64,000 bases of DNA from Delftia tsuruhatensis (GCF_903815225.1 NZ_LR813084.1:5232001-5296000), one strand, 5' to 3'. Shown: positions 17,301 to 26,378, counted from the first letter of the stretch. The notes: generated by a model from the sequence alone, not told the origin. Made by a program: numbers and translations.

Positions 17301-18562
17301 ACGCCAGAGACGACAAACCCTCGGACGAAAAACCCTTCCTGCTCGTGGGCACGGGCAGCGAGACCGTGGCCCCGGGCCTGCACATCCTGCGCGGCCAGGG
17401 ACAGTCCTTCGTGGCCGAGACCGATGCCGGTCTGGTGGTCATCGATGCCGGCCCCGGCGGCCAGGTCACGCGCGACATGATCGCCAGCCTGCGCAGGATC
17501 AGCGACGCGCCCGTGCATGCGCTGTGCCACAGCCACGGCCACATCGGCTACAACGCCGGCATGCCGCTGTGGCTGGAGCATGCGGCATCGCGCGGCGATC
17601 CCGTGCCGCGCCTGATCGCCCACGCCCACCTGCCGCGCCGCCACGCGCGCTACCGCGAGACCGAGGCGCTGCAGCACCGCATGGCCGAGATCCAGTTCAA
17701 CCGCTCTCCGGGCTTTTTCGCGCAGCGCCTGGCCATGCACGACCCCACCGAAACCTTCGACACCCGCCTGCAGATCGGCAGCGGCGAGCAGCGCGTCGAG
17801 CTGTTCTGGGCGCCCTCGGAGACCGATGACGCCATCGCCCTGTGGAGCCCTGCCCGGCGCGTGCTGTACGGCGGCCCGGCGCTGCTGGACTCCATCCCCA
17901 ACATCGGCACGCCGTTTCGCACGCTGCGCGACACCGTGCGCTGGGCCGGCACGCTGGAGGCCATGGCCGCGCTGCGCCCACTCAAGGCGGTGCGCGAGTT
18001 CGGCCCCGTGATCGAGGGCGAGGAGGCCGTGCAACAGGTGCTGCTGCACACGGCGCGCGCGCTGCGCTGGCTGCGCGCCGAAGTCGTGCGCCTGATGAAC
18101 GAGGGCATGAACGAGGCACAGATGCTGGCCGCCATGGTCTATCCCCCGGAACTGTTCGGCGTGGACTGGATGAAGCCCAGCTACGGCGACCCCAGCTACA
18201 TCGCGCGCGACATCTACCGCTCGGAAAACGGTTGGTGGGACCGCAATCCGACCACGCTGCACCCGGCGTCGCCCGAGGCGGCCGGCGCCGCCATCGCGGC
18301 CGCCATCACCGACAAGGCCGGCCTGATCGCCAGCGCACAGGCCCTGGCCGATGCCGGCCAGTGGCAGCTGGCCCTGCATGTGATCGACGTGCTCGCCACG
18401 GCGGGCGGCGAGGCGCCCGAGATCGCCAGGGCCCGACAGCTCAAGGCCGCCTGGCTGCGCGAGCGCGCACGCGAGGTGGACAGCTATGTCTCGCGCAACC
18501 TCTACCGGGTCGGCGCGGACATGATCGAACAGGGCACGCAGGCGCGCTTCGGCATACGCTGA
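17297..18562 (+). CDS. MBL-fold protein with alkylsulfatase-like dimerisation domain, altered metal motif
   Basis: A 421-residue protein. The N-terminal half is a metallo-beta-lactamase fold (VVIDAGPGGQVTRDM, then the would-be metal loop HSHGHIGYN near residues 78-86); the C-terminal part resembles the alkylsulfatase dimerisation domain (GDPSYIARDIYRSENGWWDRNP). The canonical HxHxDH loop is not intact: in the best alignment the Asp and the last His are replaced by Gly and Tyr. It may bind one metal or use other residues. Coupled to the DUF1254 pair; substrate unknown. Confidence 0.8.
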   Translation: MNARDDKPSDEKPFLLVGTGSETVAPGLHILRGQGQSFVAETDAGLVVIDAGPGGQVTRDMIASLRRISDAPVHALCHSHGHIGYNAGMPLWLEHAASRGDPVPRLIAHAHLPRRHARYRETEALQHRMAEIQFNRSPGFFAQRLAMHDPTETFDTRLQIGSGEQRVELFWAPSETDDAIALWSPARRVLYGGPALLDSIPNIGTPFRTLRDTVRWAGTLEAMAALRPLKAVREFGPVIEGEEAVQQVLLHTARALRWLRAEVVRLMNEGMNEAQMLAAMVYPPELFGVDWMKPSYGDPSYIARDIYRSENGWWDRNPTTLHPASPEAAGAAIAAAITDKAGLIASAQALADAGQWQLALHVIDVLATAGGEAPEIARARQLKAAWLRERAREVDSYVSRNLYRVGADMIEQGTQARFGIR

Positions 18563-18607
18563 CGGCACCGCGCCGCGCCGCAGAGACAAAGACAAGGAGA
18601 CAAGCGC

Positions 18608-19588
18608 ATGAAGACGATGCACAGGCCTGCCCTGCTGGCAGCCGCCCTGCTGGCCCTGGCCGGCCTGGCCCGGAGCCAGGACGCCGCCAGCTACCCCCAG
18701 CGCCCCGTCACGCTGGTCGTGCCCACGGCCGCGGCCGGCGGAACGGACACCATCGCACGCGTGTTCGCCGAGGGTCTGACGCGGCTGTTCAAGCAGCCCT
18801 TCGTGGTGGACAACCGGCCCGGCGCCAATGGCCTGGTCGGCGTGGAACTCGCCGCGCGCGGCGCACCGGACGGCTACCGGCTGCTGTTCACCTACACGGC
18901 CTCCATGGCCGTCAATCCCAGCCTGTACCGCAAGCTGCCCTACGACCCGGTCAGGGACTTCGCGCCCATCGCCCAGATCGGCCGCGCGGGCAACCTGCTG
19001 CTGGTCTCCCGGGACCTGCCGGTGCACACGCTCAAGGAATTCGTGGACTACGTGCGCGCGCGCCCCGGCCAGATCAGCTACTGCTCCTGGGGCCAGGGCT
19101 CGGGCGGCCACCTGACCATGGAATTCCTGAACAAGCAGGCCGGCCTGCAGATGCAGCACGTGCCCTACAAGGGCAGCAGCCCCTGCGTGCAGGGGCTGCT
19201 GGGCGGCCAGGTGCAGGCGGCCTTCGCCGATACCTCGTCCACGGTCGAGCTGGTGCGCGCGGGCCGGGTGCGCGCCCTGGCCCACAGCGGCGACAAGCGC
19301 ATTCCTTCCCAGCCCGGGCTGCCCAGCCTGACCGAGGCCGGCTACCCGTTCCACAACTACTCCTGGTATGGCGTCTTCGCCCCCGCGAAAACGCCCCAGG
19401 CCATCGTGGACCGGCTCAACACGGCCATCAACCAGTTGCTTCAGGAACCGGCCACGGCCCGCAAGCTGGCCGAACTCAACCTGACCGACCTGCCACCAAC
19501 CACCCCCGCGCAGTTCGCGCAAACGCTGCGCCAGGACCTTGCCGACTGGGGCCGGCTGGTGCGCGAGGTGGGCGTGCAGCTGGACTGA
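18608..19588 (+). CDS. Bug-type solute-binding protein
   Basis: A 326-residue periplasmic binding protein with a signal peptide ending near ARSQD (residue 24) and the family signatures YPQRPVTLVVPTAAAGGTDTIAR, VVDNRPGANG and LYRKLPYDPVRDF. It closes the plus-strand operon that starts with the porin, so this operon carries two Bug proteins of different sequence. It meets the next gene tail to tail with 24 bp between them and no obvious terminator. Confidence 0.92.
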   Translation: MKTMHRPALLAAALLALAGLARSQDAASYPQRPVTLVVPTAAAGGTDTIARVFAEGLTRLFKQPFVVDNRPGANGLVGVELAARGAPDGYRLLFTYTASMAVNPSLYRKLPYDPVRDFAPIAQIGRAGNLLLVSRDLPVHTLKEFVDYVRARPGQISYCSWGQGSGGHLTMEFLNKQAGLQMQHVPYKGSSPCVQGLLGGQVQAAFADTSSTVELVRAGRVRALAHSGDKRIPSQPGLPSLTEAGYPFHNYSWYGVFAPAKTPQAIVDRLNTAINQLLQEPATARKLAELNLTDLPPTTPAQFAQTLRQDLADWGRLVREVGVQLD

Positions 19589-19612
19589 GGAGGAACCGAG
19601 GCAGACGGAGAT

Positions 19613-20629
19613 TCACTCGGCCACGATGTTCGCCTTGCGCACCACCTCGCCGAAGCGCACCAGGCGCTCGGACATCATCTTCTCGAAGGCGGCGGGGGTC
19701 ATGTCCTCGGGCACGAACACGCCGCGCTCCTTGAGGTTGGCCACCATGGCCGGCGCGGTGGCCGCCTGGCGGATGGCCTTGTGCAGCACCTGGACGATGG
19801 GCTCGGGCGTGCCGGCCGGCGCCGCCAGCCCGGTCCAGGAGCTGAGGTTCAGCTGCGGGTAGCCGACCTCGGCCATGGTGGGCACGTCGGGCAGCACGGC
19901 CAGGCGCTGCTCGGAGGCCACGGCCAGGGCACGCACCTTGCCCGACTGCACATGGGGCAGCATGAAGACCAGGTTGTCGAGGATGAACTGCACCTCGTTG
20001 CCGATGGCCGCCGTCACCAGCGGCGAACCGCCACGGTAGGGAATGTGCGTGGCGAAGATGCCCGTGGCGGCCTTGAGCATCTCCACGTTGAGCTGGCCCA
20101 TGCTGCCGATGCCGGCGCTGCCGTAGTTGACCTGGCCGGGGCGCTTCTTCACATACTCGAGAAACTCCTGGAAGTTCCTGACGGGCAGGCTGGAATGCAC
20201 CATCAGCGCATTCGGCTGGCGGCCCAGGATGGCGATGTTCTCGAAGTCCTTGATGGGGTCGTAGCCCACCTTGGGCTGGGTCAGCGGATTGGCCAGGTGG
20301 CTGCTCTGCGAGGACACGACCAGCGTGTAGCCGTCGGGCTTGGCGCGGGCCACGTACTGCGTGCCGACCGAGCCGCCGGCGCCCGGGCGGTTCTCGACCA
20401 CGATGGGCACGCCCAGGATGCGCGACAGGGGCTCGGCGTACTGGCGGCCCATGATGTCCACCGAGCCGCCCGGCGGGAAGGGCACGACGAAGGTGATGGG
20501 GCGCGACGGGTATTTGTCGTCGGCCTGCGCGGCCAGCGGCGACATTGCGGCCATGCCGGCCAGTGCCAGGCCGGTGCCCAGCAGCTTGCGGCGGGTGGGC
20601 AGAGATGCGTTCACGGACAGGTTTTTCAT
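19613..20629 (-). CDS. Bug-type solute-binding protein with twin-arginine-like leader
   Basis: A 338-residue periplasmic binding protein. The leader contains TRRKLLGTGLALAG, which resembles a Tat signal, and is cleaved near AAQAD (about residue 36). The mature protein has YPSRPITFVVPFPPGGSVDIMGR and VVENRPGAGGSVGTQ. It follows the M20 carboxypeptidase gene by 14 bp on the same strand, so it may bind the product or substrate of that enzyme, for example an N-acyl amino acid. Confidence 0.92.
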   Translation of the reverse strand: MKNLSVNASLPTRRKLLGTGLALAGMAAMSPLAAQADDKYPSRPITFVVPFPPGGSVDIMGRQYAEPLSRILGVPIVVENRPGAGGSVGTQYVARAKPDGYTLVVSSQSSHLANPLTQPKVGYDPIKDFENIAILGRQPNALMVHSSLPVRNFQEFLEYVKKRPGQVNYGSAGIGSMGQLNVEMLKAATGIFATHIPYRGGSPLVTAAIGNEVQFILDNLVFMLPHVQSGKVRALAVASEQRLAVLPDVPTMAEVGYPQLNLSSWTGLAAPAGTPEPIVQVLHKAIRQAATAPAMVANLKERGVFVPEDMTPAAFEKMMSERLVRFGEVVRKANIVAE

Positions 20630-20643
20630 GGGTATCAGCGGAA

Positions 20644-21813
20644 TCAAGGATGGTCGAAGATGGCGAGGGCCACGGCCTGCGCGCGCGGCACGAAGGTGGC
20701 CAGCTCGCAGTACTCGCGCTCGGTATGCGGGTGGCCGCCCACGGGGCCGGTGGCGCACAGCGTGGGCACGCCCACCGAGGCCGTGAGGCCGCTGTCGGCC
20801 GCGCCACCCGTGAACTCGCCCTGCACGTCGAAGCCCACCGACTGCGCACCGCGCCGGTACAGCTGCAGCAGCGCATCGGGCGTGGGCGCCATGGGCAGGG
20901 TGCGGCGCACGGCCGTGACGCGGCCTTGGGTGCGGGGCACGGACTCCTCCTCGATGATGGCGCGGATGCGCTCCATCAACGCATCGGGATCGGTCTCGGC
21001 CGTGTAGCGCACGTCCAGCTCGGCCCTGGCATGTGGCGCCACCATGTTGGGCACGATGCCGCCTTGCAGCACGCCCACGTTGGTCGTGGTGCCCGTGGCG
21101 GGATCGGTCAGCGCATGCAGGGCCAGCAGCTTGCGCGCCATGGCTTCCAGCGCGCTGGCGCCGGCCGCATGGTTGATGCCCGCATGCGCGGCCACGCCCT
21201 GCACCTCGAACTCCACGGCCATCGAGCCCTTGCGGCTGGTCACCACGTTGCCGCTGACGCGGCCGGGCTCGGCGTTGAAGACGGCGCGCGCGCCGCGCAC
21301 CTGGTCCATGATGGCCTGGCGCGTGGCGGGCGAGCCGATCTCCTCGTCGCAGGAGAAGAACAGCTTCAGCGGCGCGCCCAGCCCGCCGCAGCGCGCAAAG
21401 GCCTCGGCCACGAAGACGTTGAGCACCAGGCCGGACTTCATGTCGGCCACGCCGGGCCCGTGGGCGCGCCCGTCCTCGATGCGGAACGGCCGCTTCGCCA
21501 CCGTGCCCGCAGGGTAGACGGTATCCATGTGCCCCATGAGGTAGATGGGCGCGCCTTCGGCAGCGCCGGGTACATCGGCATGCAGCAGCACGCCGTAGCC
21601 CGGCACGGGCTCGAAGCGAACGGGCACGCCCGCCGCCTCCAGCCGCTCGCGCAGCGCCTGGGCCACGGCGGTGACGCCGGCCTCGTCGCGGCTGCCACTG
21701 TCGATGTCCACGATCTTCTGCAACAGCTCTTGCATGGCTTGCTGCTGGCCGCCCAGCCATTCCAGCAGCCGTGCGCGCTGCTGCGCGCGGCTTTCTTCGA
21801 AGGTATCCTGCAC
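20644..21813 (-). CDS. M20-family metallopeptidase (glutamate carboxypeptidase-like)
   Basis: A roughly 389-residue zinc peptidase resembling carboxypeptidase G2: GHMDTVYPAGT (zinc His and catalytic Asp), GPGVADMKSG, the catalytic Glu-Glu in SCDEEIGSPATR, EPGR, and the dimerisation-domain GVAAHAG. Unlike carboxypeptidase G2 it lacks a signal peptide. The start is uncertain: GTG (VQDTFEES) has GGAG 9 nt upstream and is my choice; an ATG seven codons earlier lacks a clear ribosome site. First gene of a two-gene operon with a Bug protein, divergent from an RpiR regulator. Confidence 0.88.
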   Translation of the reverse strand: MQDTFEESRAQQRARLLEWLGGQQQAMQELLQKIVDIDSGSRDEAGVTAVAQALRERLEAAGVPVRFEPVPGYGVLLHADVPGAAEGAPIYLMGHMDTVYPAGTVAKRPFRIEDGRAHGPGVADMKSGLVLNVFVAEAFARCGGLGAPLKLFFSCDEEIGSPATRQAIMDQVRGARAVFNAEPGRVSGNVVTSRKGSMAVEFEVQGVAAHAGINHAAGASALEAMARKLLALHALTDPATGTTTNVGVLQGGIVPNMVAPHARAELDVRYTAETDPDALMERIRAIIEEESVPRTQGRVTAVRRTLPMAPTPDALLQLYRRGAQSVGFDVQGEFTGGAADSGLTASVGVPTLCATGPVGGHPHTEREYCELATFVPRAQAVALAIFDHP

Positions 21814-21889
21814 GGTTGAAATCTCCAGATGCATGCACCGTTGCATGCCTGGCTCTATTTTGCAATATTCATTTCACAAAAGGAAATCA

Positions 21890-22813
21890 ATGAATTCAGC
21901 ATTGCAGAACTCCGTGCCATTGCTGCCACAGCGCCTGGCCCGGCAGGGCGGCTTGCTGACGGCCAGCGAACAGGGGCTGGCCCAGACCCTGGGCCGCGAA
22001 TATCCCCATGTCCTGCTCGAATCGGCCACGTCGCTGGCAACGCGCACGGGCACCAGCGCCTCCACCGTGGTGCGGCTGTTCGCCAAGCTGGGCTATGCCA
22101 GCTATGCCGAGGCCCAGCGCGAGGCGCGAGGCGAGGTCACCTCCCTGCTGCAGACAGCCTCCCAGCGCGCGCCCGTGACCCTGGGCACGCAGCGCAGCCT
22201 GATCGAATGCGTGGACGACGCGCTGCTGCACGACCAGCACAACATCCAGGCCACGCGCGAGGGCCTGGACAGCGCCGCCTTCGAGGCCATGGCCAGGCGG
22301 CTGGCCGAGGACGGACCGGGGCGCATCTTTGTGCTCGCCCAGATCAACAGCGCCCCCGTGTCCGCCTGGCTGGCCCTGCACCTGAACATGTGCCGCCCCG
22401 GCGTGCAGGAGCTGGACGTGGGCGCGGTATCGCCCATAGACCAGCTGCTGTGGGTGGGCCCGCAGGACATCCTGCTGGCCTTCAGCGTCAGCCTCTACGC
22501 GCGCGGCACTACGGAGCTGGCGCGGCGCTTCAAGGAGGCTGGCGGTCAGGTGCTGGCCCTCACCGACAGCCCCACGGCGCCGCTGGTGCCGCTGGCCAGC
22601 CACTGGCTGCAGGTGCACACGGCCAATGCCTCGCCGTTCCACTCCTACACGGCGGCCTTCTTCCTGTGCAACGCCCTGGTCTCGGCCGTGGCCCAGTTGC
22701 GCCACGCCAGCGTGTCCGAAGTACTGGCACGGCGCGATGCGCTGTGGCGGCAGTTCGACGACCAGTTGATCCGGCCCGCGCCACGCACTGCGGGGCGCAA
22801 GCGCAAAGCCTAG
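21890..22813 (+). CDS. RpiR-family transcriptional regulator
   Basis: A 307-residue regulator with an N-terminal HTH_6 domain (about 15-85, including SLATRTGTSASTVVRLFAKLGYASYAEAQ) and a C-terminal SIS-like sugar-phosphate-type domain (about 130-270). An AAAGGAAATCA ribosome site precedes the ATG. It is divergent from the M20/Bug operon with about 76 bp between the start codons, so it most likely controls that operon. It converges on the picF gene with 11 bp between the stops. Confidence 0.88.
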   Translation: MNSALQNSVPLLPQRLARQGGLLTASEQGLAQTLGREYPHVLLESATSLATRTGTSASTVVRLFAKLGYASYAEAQREARGEVTSLLQTASQRAPVTLGTQRSLIECVDDALLHDQHNIQATREGLDSAAFEAMARRLAEDGPGRIFVLAQINSAPVSAWLALHLNMCRPGVQELDVGAVSPIDQLLWVGPQDILLAFSVSLYARGTTELARRFKEAGGQVLALTDSPTAPLVPLASHWLQVHTANASPFHSYTAAFFLCNALVSAVAQLRHASVSEVLARRDALWRQFDDQLIRPAPRTAGRKRKA

Positions 22814-22824
22814 CCTGGCCTGGC

Positions 22825-23442
22825 CTAGGCCAGCAGCTCCAGCGCCCGGTCCCGGTCCAGCACCGTGGCGTATTTCTGCGCCATGTCGAAGAGACTGGCC
22901 TCGTGCGGCCCCAGGGCCCGGTCGCCCACGCAGTCGCCGACCACCACGGGCCGCAATCCCCAGGACATGGCATCGACCACGCTGGCACGCACGCAGCCGC
23001 TGGTCACCGCCCCCGCGACCAGCAGGGTCTGCACGCCGCGCTGGGCCAGCCAAGGCGCCAGCGCGGTGCCGAAGAAGGCCGAGGGCACGGTCTTGCGCAC
23101 CACCAGCTCGCCCGCGGCCGGGGCAAGTTCCGGGACGATGGCGCTGTCCGGCGCATGCTCCCTGAGCCCCAGCAGGCCCGGCACCTTGAGCGAGAAGATG
23201 TTGTGGTCGGCGCCGTCATCCGCATAGACGATGCGGCTGTGCGCCACCGCCCAGCGCCGCTGGCGCGCGGCCGCGAGCAGGGGCACGGTGCGGGCGATGG
23301 CCGCGCGGATGTTGCCGCCGCCGAAGACGGCCGGGTCGGCGAAGCCGTTGACGAAATCGACGATCAGCAGGCCCACCGGGCCGTGCAGGGGCAGCGGGGC
23401 GCCGAAGCCCTGCTGTTCGTAGGTGGCGATCTCAGCGTGCAT
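22825..23442 (-). CDS. picF: Maleamate amidohydrolase (PicF/NicF type)
   Basis: A 205-residue isochorismatase-like cysteine hydrolase. The Asp-Lys-Cys triad is visible: Asp29 (LLIVDFVNGF), Lys117 (VVRKTVPSAF) and Cys150 (AVTSGCVRASVVDA). By context it converts maleamate to maleate and ammonia. Its ATG overlaps the end of the dioxygenase gene by 11 bp. The C-E-D-F order on this strand matches the pic operon described in Alcaligenes; nicF of Pseudomonas is the nicotinate-pathway counterpart with the same reaction. Confidence 0.9.
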   Translation of the reverse strand: MHAEIATYEQQGFGAPLPLHGPVGLLIVDFVNGFADPAVFGGGNIRAAIARTVPLLAAARQRRWAVAHSRIVYADDGADHNIFSLKVPGLLGLREHAPDSAIVPELAPAAGELVVRKTVPSAFFGTALAPWLAQRGVQTLLVAGAVTSGCVRASVVDAMSWGLRPVVVGDCVGDRALGPHEASLFDMAQKYATVLDRDRALELLA

Positions 23443-24484
23443 GGGGGTGTCCTCCATCCAGTACCCGGCCTTCCCGTACGACCTCCTCGCCATCCAGGCG
23501 CACCGTGCAGTTGCGCAGCGGAATGTCGATGTGGCAGGCCGTGGTGCGTTGCCCCCCGGCCTCGTTGTTGGGGCCCAGCGAGAACAGGAAATTGCCCTCG
23601 AAGGCGCGGGCGTCCATGCCGATGGTCGCCTCGCGGTCGTACAGGCCCAGGGTGGACCAGCGCGCGCGCGGCTGCAGGCCCCAGCCGATGTGGGAGATGG
23701 CGAAGGCCTCGGGGTCGTCGAAGGCCGCCATGTAGTCGCGCAGCATGGCAGCATCGACGCCGCCTTCGATGCGCGTGGCGTAGCCTTTGTCCGCCGTCAG
23801 CACGATGCGGCTGCCGGCATACCGCTTTTGCGGCAGCAGGATGTCGCCCTCGTCGATCACGATGGTGCCGCTGGCCCCGCCCTCGTCGGGAAAGGTCAGC
23901 GCAAAGCCGCTGGGCCAGTGGTCCCAGCGGCCGGGCTCGTCCACGAAGCCGTACTCGGCGATCACCGGGAACTGGCCCAGCGGGCAGCGCAGGTCGGTGC
24001 CCGCGGCCGAGGCCACGTGCATGCGCCGCGCCTTGCGGATGCGCTCGGCGGCAGCCTGCACGCGCGCGCGGTCGGACTCGGTGGGCACCAGGCGGCACAG
24101 CACCTCGGGCGGCTCCACGGCCAGCAGGATCTTGGTGCCGCCGGCCAGGATCGCGTGCTGCTCGGGGGAGAACAGCAGGGTCATCAGGTCCAGCACCAGG
24201 TCGCTGGCCTGGAGCGCCGCGATCGCAGGGGCATTGCCGGTCAGCGCCGTGGTGCCCAGGTAGGCCAGGCTGTCGCGGCTGTGGGCCTTTTCGCCATTGA
24301 CCGGCGGCAGGTCCAGCCGGTTGACGATGGCGCCCAGGTCCTGGGCCGCGACCAGGGCGCAGGCCAGCGTCTGGGGATGGGTGGACGCGCTGGTCAGCAC
24401 GGTCACGGACTGGCCGCGCTCCAGCCGGGAGAGCGCCAGCACCTGCCTGAAGGCGCTGATCAACTGGTGGTCACTGACGGGCAT
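23432..24484 (-). CDS. picD: 2,5-Dihydroxypyridine 5,6-dioxygenase (PicD/NicX type)
   Basis: A 350-residue ring-cleaving dioxygenase of the M29-aminopeptidase-like NicX family, which opens 2,5-dihydroxypyridine to N-formylmaleamate using Fe(II). The iron ligands known for NicX fall at identical numbers here: His265 (ISHIGWG), His318 and Asp320 (CHIDIPLRN). It overlaps the deformylase gene by 14 bp and picF by 11 bp, so translation is coupled along the operon. Confidence 0.94.
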   Translation of the reverse strand: MPVSDHQLISAFRQVLALSRLERGQSVTVLTSASTHPQTLACALVAAQDLGAIVNRLDLPPVNGEKAHSRDSLAYLGTTALTGNAPAIAALQASDLVLDLMTLLFSPEQHAILAGGTKILLAVEPPEVLCRLVPTESDRARVQAAAERIRKARRMHVASAAGTDLRCPLGQFPVIAEYGFVDEPGRWDHWPSGFALTFPDEGGASGTIVIDEGDILLPQKRYAGSRIVLTADKGYATRIEGGVDAAMLRDYMAAFDDPEAFAISHIGWGLQPRARWSTLGLYDREATIGMDARAFEGNFLFSLGPNNEAGGQRTTACHIDIPLRNCTVRLDGEEVVREGRVLDGGHPHAR

Positions 24485-25322
24485 GGTCCTTCCTTTCGGG
24501 CATGGGGGTCAGGGGGGTGCCCAGGAAGTCGCCGAAGGCCGCGTAGAAGCCCTCTTCGTCATCCCAGGGGATCATGTGGCCGGCGCCCGGCACCCGCACG
24601 GTGCGCAGGCCGGGCAGCAGGCGCTGCATCTCCTCGATGTCCACATCCGCTATCACGCCGCCCCGGCCCGCGGCCATGAGCAGGGTGGGCACGGTCACAT
24701 GGGGCAGGTCGGCATGCATGTCGTCCGCTTGGAAGCCCTCGAAGCTGGCCCTGACGGCGCGCTCGTCGCAGGTGTGCAGCCATTGCGCGCGCAGGCGCAG
24801 ATGCGCCTCGGACCAGGTCGGGCAGAACGGGCGCATCTGTCCGACCGAGATGCCTTGCCGGGCCAGGCGCATGGAGTCGATGTACCAGGACAGTTGCGAG
24901 GGATAGGGCCTGCGCCCCGGCCCGGACACGGGCGGATCGACGAGCACCAGCCTGGCCAGCCCCGACGGATGGCGCCGTGCCACGCGCACGCCGATGCGCG
25001 CCCCCATGGAATGGCCCACCAGGCGGTAGTCCGCCAGGCCCAGCGCGGCGGCGAAGGCCGCCACATCGGCGGCGCAGGCGTCGAGCCCGTAGTCCAGCGT
25101 GTCGCCGGCCTGTGACAGGCCCCGGCCGCGCACATCCAGGACATAGGTGTCGCAGTGCCGGCCCAGGCGCTCGGCGACGAAGCCCCAGGTCGCCGCCGGG
25201 CTGGTGATGCCGGGCACGATGACCACGGCCGGTCCCTGTCCGCCGTAGCGCAGGTAGTGCTGGCGTATGCCGTTGGCGTGGATGTGGGCGCCGTACAGAT
25301 GGGAGCTTGCAATGGTGCGCAT
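24471..25322 (-). CDS. picE: N-formylmaleamate deformylase (PicE/NicD type)
   Basis: A 283-residue alpha/beta hydrolase that removes formate from N-formylmaleamate to give maleamate. The triad is Ser105 (GHSMGAR), Asp129 (VLVDPPVSG) and His249 (GAGHMIPWDD), each shifted by four residues from the numbering I recall for NicD. The blocks HANGIRQHYLRYGG and FCPTWSEAHLRLRAQWLHTCDE are characteristic of this enzyme group. It sits between picC and picD with a 9-bp gap upstream. Confidence 0.94.
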   Translation of the reverse strand: MRTIASSHLYGAHIHANGIRQHYLRYGGQGPAVVIVPGITSPAATWGFVAERLGRHCDTYVLDVRGRGLSQAGDTLDYGLDACAADVAAFAAALGLADYRLVGHSMGARIGVRVARRHPSGLARLVLVDPPVSGPGRRPYPSQLSWYIDSMRLARQGISVGQMRPFCPTWSEAHLRLRAQWLHTCDERAVRASFEGFQADDMHADLPHVTVPTLLMAAGRGGVIADVDIEEMQRLLPGLRTVRVPGAGHMIPWDDEEGFYAAFGDFLGTPLTPMPERKDHARQ

Positions 25323-25331
25323 GGCGGGCTT

Positions 25332-26294
25332 TCAGAGTTTGAAGAGGCGCTCGGCATTGCCGTGGCATACCAGCGCGCGCGTGGCCTCGTCCAGCGGCGC
25401 GCTCTCGATGAAGGCCGCCGCGACCTCGGTGGATTCGTAGGGATAGTCCACGGAGAACATCACGGCCTCGGCGCCCATCTCGGCAATGGCGCCGGCCAGG
25501 GCCGCATGCGAGCAGACGCCGGAGGTGGTGATGAGGATGTTGCTGCCGATGTATTCGGAAGGCCGGCGCTGCAGCTGCACGCCGAAGGGATAGGCGGCGA
25601 ACCGGCTGTCCAGGCGCCAGCGCTGGAACGGCAGGCCCTCGCCCATGTGGCCCAGCACGATCCTGAGGCCGGGAAAGCGGTCGAAGACGCCGCCGAAAAG
25701 CAGGCGCAGCGCATGCGATGCCGTCTCCACGCCCCAGCCCCAGGCGGCGCCCTGGATCTCGGGGTGGCCCGCCAGGGTCTGGGGGATGCAGGGGAAATCG
25801 ATGGGGTGCAGGTACAGCGGCACCTCCAGCGCCTGCAGGCGTTCCCAGACCACGTCACAGGCCGGGTCGTCGTAGTAGGCGCCCTGGGTGTGGCCATTGA
25901 CCAGCGCGCCCTTGAAGCCCAGCTGGGTGACGGCGCGCTCCAGCTCCGTGGCGGCCGCCTTGGGGTCCTGCATGGCCAGCGCGGCAAAGCCCGCGAAGCG
26001 CGTGGGGTGGCGGGCGATCCGCGAGGCCAGGTAGTCGTTGTTCTGCGCTGCGCTGCGTATCGCGGTGGCGCGGTCGGGTTCGCCCTGCACGCCCGGCCCG
26101 GTCTGGGACAGGATGGTCAGGGCGATGCCGGCACGGTCCATCTCCTGCAGCCGCAGGCTGTCGATGTCGGCCAGGCGGCGCCCCAGTTCCTCGGCCGTCT
26201 CGGGGGCGATGAATTGCAGGAAGGCTTTCGAATAGCGCTCGAAGCCCGGTGCCATGAAGTGCTCTTCGAAGGCGATTTTGCGGGTCTGGTTCAT
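25332..26294 (-). CDS. picC: Amidohydrolase-family decarboxylase, probable 3,6-dihydroxypicolinate decarboxylase (PicC)
   Basis: A 320-residue member of the amidohydrolase_2/ACMSD decarboxylase family. The metal motif ExH is at Glu10-His12 (AFEEHFMAP), with further ligand blocks LYLHPIDFP, LGHMGEGLPFQRWRLD and FSVDYPYES (catalytic Asp), the same arrangement as gamma-resorcylate decarboxylase. First gene of the picCEDF operon and divergent from the MarR gene, exactly as in the known pic cluster, where PicC makes 2,5-dihydroxypyridine. Specificity is inferred from context; a dihydroxybenzoate decarboxylase is the alternative. Confidence 0.87.
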   Translation of the reverse strand: MNQTRKIAFEEHFMAPGFERYSKAFLQFIAPETAEELGRRLADIDSLRLQEMDRAGIALTILSQTGPGVQGEPDRATAIRSAAQNNDYLASRIARHPTRFAGFAALAMQDPKAAATELERAVTQLGFKGALVNGHTQGAYYDDPACDVVWERLQALEVPLYLHPIDFPCIPQTLAGHPEIQGAAWGWGVETASHALRLLFGGVFDRFPGLRIVLGHMGEGLPFQRWRLDSRFAAYPFGVQLQRRPSEYIGSNILITTSGVCSHAALAGAIAEMGAEAVMFSVDYPYESTEVAAAFIESAPLDEATRALVCHGNAERLFKL

Positions 26295-26348
26295 CGGTTG
26301 TCTCCGGCAGGGATGAGGGAGGGAAAGAGCGGGCCATCGCTACAATCT

Positions 26349-26360
26349 TCAGCACACTTA
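26349..26360. promoter_or_regulatory. Candidate PicR operator (TCAG-N4-CTTA)
   Basis: TCAG CACA CTTA lies in the 84-bp region between the divergent picC and picR start codons. It shares the TCAG-N4-CT core with the dyads near 30.6 and 30.8 kb and with the two perfect dyads near 59.75 kb. The right half is degenerate (CTTA rather than CTGA). Confidence 0.55.
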
Positions 26361-26378
26361 CAAACGAGAGGTCGCAAC

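Noticed and set aside
22825..26294. Reading the picFDEC genes as a nicotinate (nic) cluster
   Set aside because: The three lower-pathway enzymes are common to both routes, but the amidohydrolase-type decarboxylase and the four-component Rieske system fit picolinate, and no nicC-type 6-hydroxynicotinate monooxygenase is seen.
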